This document shows positions 30,361 through 36,836 of a DNA stretch of 36,836 nt, in pieces; within the stretch, counting starts at the first letter, position 1; the number at the start of each line of letters is the position of its first letter. This stretch comes from Novosphingobium sp. Rr 2-17 (GTDB taxonomy: Bacteria; Pseudomonadota; Alphaproteobacteria; Sphingomonadales; Sphingomonadaceae). The notes under the pieces were generated by a model. The model ran no database searches. It worked only from the letters and a program-made list of their open reading frames with translations, and had not been told where the DNA came from. Both the position numbers and the translations under genes were made by a program. The stretch spans positions 1-36,836 of the forward strand of contig NZ_AKFJ01000153.1 of NCBI RefSeq assembly GCF_000272475.1, written 5' to 3'.

Positions 30361-31572
30361 TCAGGGCCGGCCCCGCCGGTTAAACCACCCCTCACAAAAA
30401 CCTTTCCACGCGGCCACCATTTTCACCCCACGCAGCTTTTCTAACCGGTCGCCCATGTGCCCACGAAATCCGTCGGCAATCAGATCCACGTCCCAGCCCC
30501 CACCATGCTGCCGGCCAATCGAAACCAGGTCGTCATGGCCAAACCGCAGCGATCCTGTGGGGAAGGACTTCTCCTCGGGTTTGCCGTTAGCAATTACCTT
30601 CGGTCGCACGCGAATAGCCCCCTGCCCCACCGCCACCGTCTCGACGGTTCCTTCCCGCCGGGCCTGGCGACCGGACGAATGCCGGTCGAGTTCATCGACG
30701 GTTTCGATAACCTCGGGAGCACCCTTCGGTTCGAAGCGAAACTCCAGTTCAGCGACGGTACGGCCCCGCCTGATTTCACGCCATTCCACCCTAAAGTGCG
30801 CAAGCTGGTCGATCTCAGCTTTCGCCTTCTCGAGCACTTTACGCCGAAGCTGCGCAAAATCTGTGTAGACCTCAGGCGGAATGCCAAGCGCCGCTCGCAG
30901 CGCCTGCATGTCACCTTTCCACGTTGCTTGCCGGCGATGCAGCCGCAACGCACCCAGCTCATAGAGCTTCAATGCATAGTTCGAACGAAATCCAAGAACA
31001 GCTTGCCGATTGAGAACTGCGTAGGTTTCGGATGCCTGGATAAGCTTGCGTGCATCAGGAGTGAACTCCCACTCGATCCAGCCCGTCTCACCGCCGTCCT
31101 CCTCCGTTTCCTCACGCGATCGAGAGATCAACGAGAATAGGAGCGTCGCTTTCTTGCCTCGCCAGGATCGGTCATCAACAGCAAACAACGTTCGATGAAG
31201 CTCCTGCAGCATGTCGGTGATGCGCTCATTGCCTTTGTGACCTCGGCGGATGTCCGCCTTACGGATGCGGTGAGGTTTATCCTCCCAAGCATCTCCACCT
31301 GCGGTCAGAATCATCAACGCCAGTAATCGAGAGGCCGTCAGGCTGAGCGACTCGCCTTTGACAAACTTTATCTCGATGATGCTGCCAGGTTTGGCGAACT
31401 CATCGCCGCCCTTTGCCTTCAATGCTGCGGCAACTCGCATGGCACGGCCCAGCGGTGCTTCCTCCGCCGTTTCCTCAACTGTTTCGGCTATTTGGCCAGC
31501 TTCGGTTTCCATGCCATTATTACGATCAGGACTGAGTCTATGGAGACTGTTTGTTGCCTGACCTGACCTCAT
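30361..31572 (-). CDS. Rep_3-type plasmid replication initiator
   Basis: A protein of 403 residues (383 if the ATG at 31512 is used). The two winged-helix domains of Rep_3 initiators are suggested by IIEIKFVKGESLSLTASRLLALMI, RIRKADIRRGHKGNERITDMLQEL, then NRQAVLGFRSNYALKLYELGALRLHR and LRAALGIPPEVYTDFAQLRRKVLEKAKAEID, the conserved yyKyLyeLl.. and ..F..L...VL..A..EI.. segments of this family. The C-terminus ends KMVAAWKGFCEGWFNRRG. It should bind the iterons that lie on its upstream side (31609-31879) and start plasmid replication. The first ATG is inside an inverted repeat that looks like its own operator, so autoregulation is likely. Neither start has a clear ribosome-binding site. Confidence 0.85.
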   Translation of the reverse strand: MRSGQATNSLHRLSPDRNNGMETEAGQIAETVEETAEEAPLGRAMRVAAALKAKGGDEFAKPGSIIEIKFVKGESLSLTASRLLALMILTAGGDAWEDKPHRIRKADIRRGHKGNERITDMLQELHRTLFAVDDRSWRGKKATLLFSLISRSREETEEDGGETGWIEWEFTPDARKLIQASETYAVLNRQAVLGFRSNYALKLYELGALRLHRRQATWKGDMQALRAALGIPPEVYTDFAQLRRKVLEKAKAEIDQLAHFRVEWREIRRGRTVAELEFRFEPKGAPEVIETVDELDRHSSGRQARREGTVETVAVGQGAIRVRPKVIANGKPEEKSFPTGSLRFGHDDLVSIGRQHGGGWDVDLIADGFRGHMGDRLEKLRGVKMVAAWKGFCEGWFNRRGRP

Positions 31573-31590
31573 CCGTCAAGTCAGGTCAGG
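31557..31590. promoter_or_regulatory. Inverted iteron-like operator overlapping the rep start
   Basis: Arms CCTGACCTGAC and GTCAGGTCAGG, 11 bp perfect, are 12 bases apart. The arms contain the GTCAGG core of the iterons, in inverted form. The rep ATG at 31572 lies in the spacer. This fits repression by Rep dimers, known for iteron plasmids. Confidence 0.65.
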
Positions 31591-31608
31591 ATTAAACCGC
31601 TCTTGGAT

Positions 31609-31879
31609 CCCCCAAGCGGTCAGGATGAAAGCGCCGTGAATCGCGCATGCAACGAAGCAAGCCCGCCGAGTCGCACGTTCCACGAGCCATTGTAGTTTAC
31701 GCAGCTTGATTTCAGGCTGTTTGCGATTCAATATCGCTTGATGATGTCCGGCATACCGCCAATCTAATGGTGTCCCCCAAGAGGTCAGGATCGCCCCAAG
31801 CAGTCAGGTAAGCTCCCCCGGCGGGTCAGGCTTCAGCCCCCAAAGGGTCAGGCAAGCACCCCCGTCTAGTCAGGTCAGA
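31609..31879. repeat. Replication origin region: iterons upstream of rep
   Basis: A core of the form CCCCCAAGCGGTCAGG recurs at about 31609, 31774, 31793, 31815, 31837 and 31859 in the same orientation. The last four are spaced exactly 22 bp (two helical turns), and the second and third 19 bp. GTCAGG is invariant; the middle varies. The gap 31626-31773 contains A/T-richer sequence without a gene. This is the expected Rep-binding array of an iteron-controlled plasmid. Confidence 0.78.
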
Positions 31880-31918
31880 GCTACCATCGCATTGTAAACG
31901 CACCGCTTTATGGGGCCT

Positions 31919-31985
31919 GAATCAGAATCATTAGAATCATGAATCCTTCCGCTGCGAGCAGCGGCGTCTTTAAAGATTGATTTCT
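31919..31985. other. A/T-rich stretch beside the iterons (possible duplex-opening element)
   Basis: Four GAATC repeats at 31919, 31925, 31934 and 31941 are followed by a perfect 7-bp hairpin (CCGCTGC-GA-GCAGCGG, 31949-31964) and an A/T-rich run with TCTTTAAAGA. In iteron origins the melting region adjoins the array. No clear DnaA box was found. Confidence 0.45.
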
Positions 31986-32014
31986 AAAGAATCGTCACTC
32001 GGTCGCCACCTTCG

Positions 32015-32281
32015 ATGACAAGCATCACCGGACGATCAGGGGGCAACGAACACAGAAGGAGGGGAGGGCGCAAGCTAGAGTGGAGATGCAATCCCAGAAC
32101 TTGCCCATATGATGGGCACCCTTGTCAGTACGGGAAGCGGGTATATGGCGATATGCCAAGCCGGATTATGTTCGCAGAGGTTGGTGGACATCCGATTGCC
32201 CTGGTGGAGTCGGCCGCGATGGTGTTGGCTATAACCCCTCGGTCTCTAGATGAATTATATGGTTCTATGCAAATCAAGTAG
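32015..32281 (+). CDS. Possible small hypothetical protein (uncertain)
   Basis: An 88-residue frame without a clear ribosome-binding site. The first half is basic and Cys-containing (CNPRTCPYDGHPCQYGKR), the second more ordinary (FAEVGGHPIALVESAAMVLAITP). I recognise no family. It ends 20 bases before the ATPase gene on the same strand, so it could be a leader gene or simply non-coding sequence next to the origin. Confidence 0.25.
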   Translation: MTSITGRSGGNEHRRRGGRKLEWRCNPRTCPYDGHPCQYGKRVYGDMPSRIMFAEVGGHPIALVESAAMVLAITPRSLDELYGSMQIK

Positions 32282-32301
32282 AACTCATTAAGACAGCTAG
32301 A

Positions 32302-33501
32302 ATGGATCCACGTCGCAATCCCTTCGCGCCAGGTGCAGGCAGTCGTCCTCCCGAACTTGCAGGTCGGGAGGACATCCTCGAAACCGTCGCCATCGCGCTC
32401 GACCGTATCCGCAACGGCCGTCACGCACAGAGCATGATCCTTTTAGGCCTACGCGGTGTGGGCAAGACGGTGCTGCTCAATGCCATGCGGCGCGCAGCGG
32501 AAGGGGAGGGCATCCTATGCGTGCCCATCGACGCCCCTGAGGGCCAGTCGCTGCCCGCCATGCTGGTGCCCGCGCTGCGCACCGCGATGCTCAAGCTTGA
32601 TCGCGGGCAGGCGGCGATGACGCTGGCCAAGCGGGGCCTCGGCGCGCTGGCACGGTTCGTAAAAGCGTTCAAGCTGAGCTACGGCGAGCTGGAAGCCTCG
32701 CTCGACTTAGGCGAGGTGGGGGTGGCCGACAACGGCGATCTCGAAGCCGATCTCATCGACCTTATTGACCTTGCCGGAGCGGCCGCCGCCGAGCGGGGCA
32801 CCGCGCTTGTCCTGTTCATCGACGAACTGCAATATGTACCCGAGCGCGAGCTGGCGGCGCTGATCACCGCGCTCCACCGCGCTCGCCAGAACGACCGCCC
32901 GATCACGCTGGTTGCAGCCGGCCTGCCGCAACTGGCTGGCCAGATGGGTAAGGCCAAATCCTATGCCGAGCGCCTGTTCCTGTTCACCAGCATCGGCCCA
33001 CTGGGTGCCGATGCGGCCAGCGCCGCCATCGTTCACCCGATCGAGGCAGAGGAATGCAGCATTGAACCGCAAGCCGTCACGCGGATCATCGCGGTGACCG
33101 ACGGCTATCCCTATTTCTTGCAGGAATGGGGCAAGCAATGCTGGGACGCCGCCGAAGCCTGCCCGATCACCGCAGCGGACGTAGAGTTGGCACACCCAAC
33201 CGCGCTGGCTGCTCTCGATGACAGTTTCTTCCGCGTCCGCTTCGACCGTCTGACCCCGTCGGAAAAACGTTATCTGCGCGGCATGGCGGATCTGGGGGAG
33301 GGGCCCTTTGCCTCAACCGCGATCGCTGAACACCTGGGCCGCAAATCCTCCAGCTTCGGCCCCGTCCGGGCCTCGCTGATCGCAAAGGGCATGATCTACA
33401 CGCCAGGCTACGGGGAAACCGCTTTCACTGTGCCGATGTTCGGGGCTTTCATGCGGCGGGCGATGCCGGCCGCGGATGAAATGGCGGAGCAGCGGGAATA
33501 G
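32302..33501 (+). CDS. AAA/STAND-like ATPase with C-terminal winged helix
   Basis: A 399-residue ATP-binding protein. MDPRRNPFAPGAGSRPPELAGRED is the typical opening of AAA_16/ORC-Cdc6-like ATPases (the PPELAGRE box), followed by Walker A GLRGVGKT (about 49-56), Walker B LVLFIDELQ (about 169-177), a sensor region ITLVAAGLPQLAGQM and the DGYPYFLQEWGKQCWDAA segment. The C-terminal part (FDRLTPSEKRYLRGMADLGEG...STAIAEHLGRKSSSFGPVRASLIAKGMIY) is a winged helix for DNA binding. It stands alone, transcribed away from the plasmid origin. No partner nuclease or toxin is adjacent. Roles in plasmid maintenance or defence are possible, none shown. Confidence 0.8.
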   Translation: MDPRRNPFAPGAGSRPPELAGREDILETVAIALDRIRNGRHAQSMILLGLRGVGKTVLLNAMRRAAEGEGILCVPIDAPEGQSLPAMLVPALRTAMLKLDRGQAAMTLAKRGLGALARFVKAFKLSYGELEASLDLGEVGVADNGDLEADLIDLIDLAGAAAAERGTALVLFIDELQYVPERELAALITALHRARQNDRPITLVAAGLPQLAGQMGKAKSYAERLFLFTSIGPLGADAASAAIVHPIEAEECSIEPQAVTRIIAVTDGYPYFLQEWGKQCWDAAEACPITAADVELAHPTALAALDDSFFRVRFDRLTPSEKRYLRGMADLGEGPFASTAIAEHLGRKSSSFGPVRASLIAKGMIYTPGYGETAFTVPMFGAFMRRAMPAADEMAEQRE

Positions 33502-33847
33502 GCACCGACGATCGATGACCTTGTCGGGACTAACCATGGTTGGGTTGTGATCGCGACAGCGGCTATGCGATTAGGCCATAATGATGGGGAAGGGGCGTAG
33601 TCGCGTACAAGCTAGGGCGGTGAGCCTAACGCCAGGTCCGAACACGCCCGAAAGTATTGTGTGGCACTCCACTCATCGAATAATGCGGCAAGACCTAGTG
33701 GTCAAAATCACACGCTTGGTACCCGATCCCGGAACGCCTGCAAGCGCCCCAATATCGGACGTCACTTGAGATCGGGGAGACCGCGCACGACGCACCTCAC
33801 TGGTGGCCAACATTGTAAGCCGGACCGCTATCCCGCAGATAAGACTT
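33502..33847. other. No gene recognised between the ATPase and the second methyltransferase
   Basis: About 345 bases. Short frames only; no repeats or hairpin beyond chance were seen. It should contain the methyltransferase promoter. Confidence 0.4.
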
Positions 33848-34642
33848 ATGGACGAGCAAACTGATGTTCTTGATGTTGGCGACCAGGCTCGTGCCGAGCT
33901 GGCTAACCTAATCGACCGGCAGATGAGCCCGCTCGGTTTGGCCGCAATGCATGCGCTTGCCCTTGAGCCCAGCCATACCGTTCTGGACGTGGGGTGCGGT
34001 GCAGGTCAGACAATCCTGCAATTGGCAGACCGAGTGGGCTCGTCTGGTCGGATAATCGGAGTTGATCTAGCTCCCCGCGTGTTGGCCGTTGCGGGCCGAA
34101 GAACGGCTCATCTGCCTCAAGTGACGTTGCTTCAGCAGGATGCCGGTGCTCTCGCGCTGCCCGAGCAAAGTTTGGATCGAGTATTTTCGCGTTTTGGAAC
34201 GATGTTCTTCACCAGCCCCGTTGCGACCTTCACCAACATGCGCAGGATGCTGAAGCCGGGTGGAAGGTTGGGGTTCGTCTGCTGGCGATCAATGCGAGAG
34301 AACGAACTCGACGCCTTATGTGTCGAGGCAGCCGGATTGCCGATCAACGTCGACGCGTCGCCGTTCAGCTTTGAGAGTGCCGCCGCTATTGAGCAGGTGC
34401 TCGGTTTGGCAGGGTTCTACGAGATCAAGGTCTCGGCTTACGACGCGCAGATCTCGTGTGGCGACGTAGAGGCGACGTTGAAGGTGGTGACACGCGTCGG
34501 TGCGCTGGGGAAAGCACTTCGAGAGAACCCCGCGCTGCTTGCTGAAGCCGAAAAGCCCGTGCGCGCGGCCCTGGCCGCTCGTGAGCAGAACGGCTCGGTC
34601 CATCTCGGTGCTGCGACGTGGATCGTTGTCGCGACCGCATAA
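33848..34642 (+). CDS. Class I SAM-dependent methyltransferase (paralogue of the 13.4-kb gene)
   Basis: A 264-residue methyltransferase from ATG 33848 (MDEQTDVLDVGDQ); a GTG at 33803 would add 15 residues. Motif I is VLDVGCGAG (about 45-53), motif II GVDLAPRVL, then LDRVFSRFGTMFFTSPVATF, MLKPGGRLGFVCWRSMREN and a C-terminal LGAATWIVVA. The same order and wording (SRFG.MFF..PVA.F; GGRL.FVCWR.M.EN; ALGKAL or SRAL; GAATWIV or GAAWIV) is found in the gene at 13384, so the two are clearly homologous though diverged. The substrate is unknown. Unlike the first copy, no Fur-like box is visible in front of this one. Confidence 0.85.
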   Translation: MDEQTDVLDVGDQARAELANLIDRQMSPLGLAAMHALALEPSHTVLDVGCGAGQTILQLADRVGSSGRIIGVDLAPRVLAVAGRRTAHLPQVTLLQQDAGALALPEQSLDRVFSRFGTMFFTSPVATFTNMRRMLKPGGRLGFVCWRSMRENELDALCVEAAGLPINVDASPFSFESAAAIEQVLGLAGFYEIKVSAYDAQISCGDVEATLKVVTRVGALGKALRENPALLAEAEKPVRAALAAREQNGSVHLGAATWIVVATA

Positions 34643-35117
34643 TGAACGCGGGCTCTTGGCAGCTTTCCCACCCCAACCAGGCCATCCGCTGCGCGCTAGC
34701 GAGTACCTGAAAGGCGACGCTGGTTCACGCCTTCGTTGCCACCCCCAACCTTCGGTTGGCCGCCACTAACCATGCAAAAGGGAAGAGGGCGAAGAGACAT
34801 GAGGTCGAGGCGATAAGGATTCAGATACGCGATGCCGGCTCGGCGGCGGCTTCCCGCTCAGCGTCGGCGGCCAGGGACGCCAGCGGGCAGACCCAGTGTC
34901 ACGAACAGAGCTGATCGGGCAGGATTCGTGTCATAGAGTTGTGATAGCTTCGACATTGGTTCCGGCCTAGCGGGCAATCTTGGCTGTCAAAGGACACATA
35001 GTCCTGTAACTCCATGCCCAACCGGTCATTTCGGGAAAGTCGCCCAGTGGCGAACGTGTGGCGGCCTCACTTTTTCTTAGCCGACCCGATCATCCTTCGT
35101 TTCTGGGAAAGCCGGCG
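34643..35117. other. No gene recognised between the second methyltransferase and the interrupted hydrolase
   Basis: Contains a perfect hairpin, CCAACC-TTC-GGTTGG at 34745-34759, about 100 bases past the methyltransferase stop, without a T-run. Remaining frames are short and match nothing known to me. Confidence 0.4.
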
Positions 35118-36530
35118 CTACCGGTATTGCGTGTGGTTTACGATCCAATCGCCTAAGGTCTGCAACGCGATGGGAGCTACCGTCTCCTCAATGCGGCTAT
35201 ATTCGACGACTTGCCCGGTGTCGGCGGTCTGAAGGAGGTGGTTCAGACCCGGCAGCTTTATGACCGTCACATCGGGGTTGCCGTGTAGTGCTAACTTGAT
35301 GCCCGCAAGGTTACTGTCGGGTGCGACCTGAAGGTCTTTCGAGCCGCCCACGGCTAACACGGGGCACTTTACTTTGGCCAGAACGGGGCGAGGATCGTAG
35401 CGCACGAACCATCGCATCCAAGGCGATGCGATAACTTGGAGCTGCGCTGGCACGCTGCTGGTTGGTTGGCCCTACTCAGCCGCGATGGCCTCCCACGCCG
35501 TGCGTAGCGACGTGTCCGCGGAGGCTTGATCGGGCGCGTCCTTAACCGCGTCATAGAGCTTGCGCATCGTTTGGGCGGATCGGTCCACCGACGCAGGTGG
35601 TAGGCCCATGCCGGTTTCAATCAGTCGCTTCTGTTCAAGCATCAGGGCCTCGCCTGTTTCACCGGACCCGGCGAGCATGACGATAAAAGCAATGCCTCCA
35701 TCCTGCGCTGCGATCATCGGGGCGATAATCGCTCCTTCGCTATGGCCCATCAGACCGATCCGGTGCGGATCGATGTCTTGGCGGGAGCGAAGAAATGCCA
35801 CGCCGGCAGCCACATCGCCGGCGAAATCGGCTGTGGTCGCGATGCGGACCTCGCCCGTCGATCCACCTACCTGCCGGTCATCCACCCGCAGCACGGCAAT
35901 GCCACGCCGCGTCAGCATGTCGGCCCAGAGGAGGAAAGGCTTATGACCGAACACCGTTTCGTCCCGGTCCTGCAAACCAGAGCCGGTGATGAGCAGTACG
36001 GCCGGGAAGGGGCCCGTCGCGCTCGGCAGCGTCAGCGTGCCGGCAAGGTGGGCGTGGCCGGCGGGATTGTCATAGGCAACTTCTTCGCTGCGATACGGAA
36101 AAGGCGGTTGGGGCATTTGCGGCCGAGCCGGCAGAGCCGAAGTTGAAGCCGCCGTCCGCATCATGGTAAGAGGCAGCGAAGCACCACCCTGCGACCATGT
36201 CCCGACCAGCGTCTGTCCGTCTGGCGAGAGCGTGGCGACGTAGCTGGCCTTCGGAGCAGTGATCTTGAAATGGATCACAGCCCCTTCCTGCACGACCGCA
36301 GCGATCGGCAGGCCTGACGCACGCTGTGACGGGCTGTCGAACGTCGCTGTTAGGTGACCACGCGTGCCGGCGATATGCAGTACGAGAGGGATAGACTGTC
36401 CTGACACCGACAGTGCCCCATGCCATTCACCTTCAGCCAAGATTGCTGTTGCCTCGCTGGGTATCGGTGCGGCGTGAACGTTCTGGATCGGCATTATCAA
36501 AGCCCCCAACAGTCCCACCATCGCGCGCAT
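35118..36530 (-). pseudogene. Secreted alpha/beta hydrolase interrupted by one in-frame amber codon
   Basis: From ATG 36530 (GGAG upstream) a signal peptide (MRAMVGLLGALIMPIQNVHA) leads a beta-rich N-terminal domain (EWHGALSVSGQSIPLVLHI) and then an alpha/beta hydrolase domain: ITGSGLQDRDE, GIAVLRVDDRQVGGS and the nucleophile elbow GLMGHSEGAI. A TAG at 35472-35474 (codon 353) ends the frame, but coding continues in the same frame: WMRWFVRYDPRPVLAKVKCP, then VLAVGGSKDLQV (catalytic Asp region) and LPGLNHLLQTADTG (catalytic His), to a stop at 35118. The whole would be about 470 residues. The first part alone lacks the Asp and His, so it should be inactive unless the stop is read through. Confidence 0.82.
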
Positions 36531-36836
36531 CGAGCTACTCCGCTATTCGTCGTCGGGCTTTGTAAACTGGAGCGATGAAGGTTGCGAGGGCATATCGCCG
36601 TCAGATGGCTTAGCCGATTACCCGTAGTCGGTTCGTGGTGCTGTTCCCAAAACTCCTTCGCCCGACGAATTTTGGGAAGGTGTTCATATTCTCAAAGAGC
36701 GATCCCAATGAGAAAGCCGGGAACGGCAGGACGCGCCCAGTTGCCGACGTTACTAAAGACAGTCACCGCGTGCGCAGGCGGCAGCAATCTCGCCAAATAT
36801 GTATAGCGGGATTGTCATCGCCGGTAGGCTGGCGAC
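36531..36836. other. No gene recognised at the right edge
   Basis: About 300 bases upstream of the interrupted hydrolase. A CCCAAAA/TTTTGGG inverted pair (36646-36676 region) is present. A 74-residue plus-strand frame has no recognisable family. Confidence 0.35.

Noticed and set aside
31609..31879. CRISPR array
   Set aside because: The repeats are short, imperfect, spaced 22 bp with no spacer-length units, and lie beside a rep gene; they are iterons.
36582..36806. 74-residue plus-strand gene at the right edge
   Set aside because: No ribosome-binding site or family features.

Overview
The window looks like part of a plasmid from a sphingomonad-type alphaproteobacterium. This is inferred from the high-GC coding style, a Rep_3-type initiator next to a ParA/ParB pair, a plasmid-associated RHE_PE00001-like (DUF1612) protein beside a tyrosine recombinase, and a PepSY/DUF3325/DUF3649/TonB iron operon. 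No rRNA, tRNA or CRISPR array was seen.

Layout. (1) 0.1-12.1 kb is an iron-acquisition block. It holds an IutA-like TonB-dependent receptor (1213-3351, minus) divergent from a broken IucA/IucC-type siderophore synthetase (3502-4588, plus). A long minus-strand operon follows: ECF sigma factor, FecR anti-sigma, receptor with an N-terminal signalling domain, PepSY protein, DUF3325, DUF3649, TonB. The last four genes overlap by ATGA. Palindromes related to TGCGAAT/ATTCGCA (Fur-like) lie upstream of both receptors, the sigma gene and a methyltransferase. (2) 12.4-18.9 kb is a scarred mosaic: an istA remnant joined to a headless ArsR regulator, a methyltransferase, an IS110 5' fragment, a VOC protein, a LysE exporter with its LysR regulator, and pieces of GNAT, AhpD-like and PaiB-like genes. 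A ~39-bp repeat occurs at 14624 and 18148. (3) 18871-23858 is a 4,988-bp transposon with 72-bp imperfect terminal inverted repeats (61/72 identical), a 6-bp GCTAAT target duplication and iterated end sites. It carries an 86-aa unknown, a GNAT acetyltransferase, a serine resolvase, a DDE transposase, an AAA+ partner and an HU protein. It cut an alpha/beta hydrolase in two; removing the element and one GCTAAT copy restores a 301-codon frame. A MarR gene with a shared operator is divergent from that hydrolase. (4) 25.1-32 kb is the plasmid backbone: tyrosine recombinase, RHE_PE00001-like protein, parB, parA, a rep gene, 22-bp-spaced iterons and three parS-like palindromes. (5) 32.3-36.8 kb carries an orphan ATPase, a second methyltransferase related to the first, and a secreted hydrolase interrupted by one in-frame amber codon.

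How the parts fit. The Fec-like operon would sense a ferric siderophore at the outer membrane (STN domain to FecR to sigma) and supply its own TonB energy. The dead synthetase beside an intact receptor suggests a strain that may still take up, but no longer makes, a citrate-type siderophore. The best-supported unusual feature is the transposon: a Tn552/Tn402-like core (transposase, ATPase, resolvase) with its own HU gene, caught with ends, target duplication and disrupted host gene all readable. A relic of a related element's left end lies near position 1050-1160.
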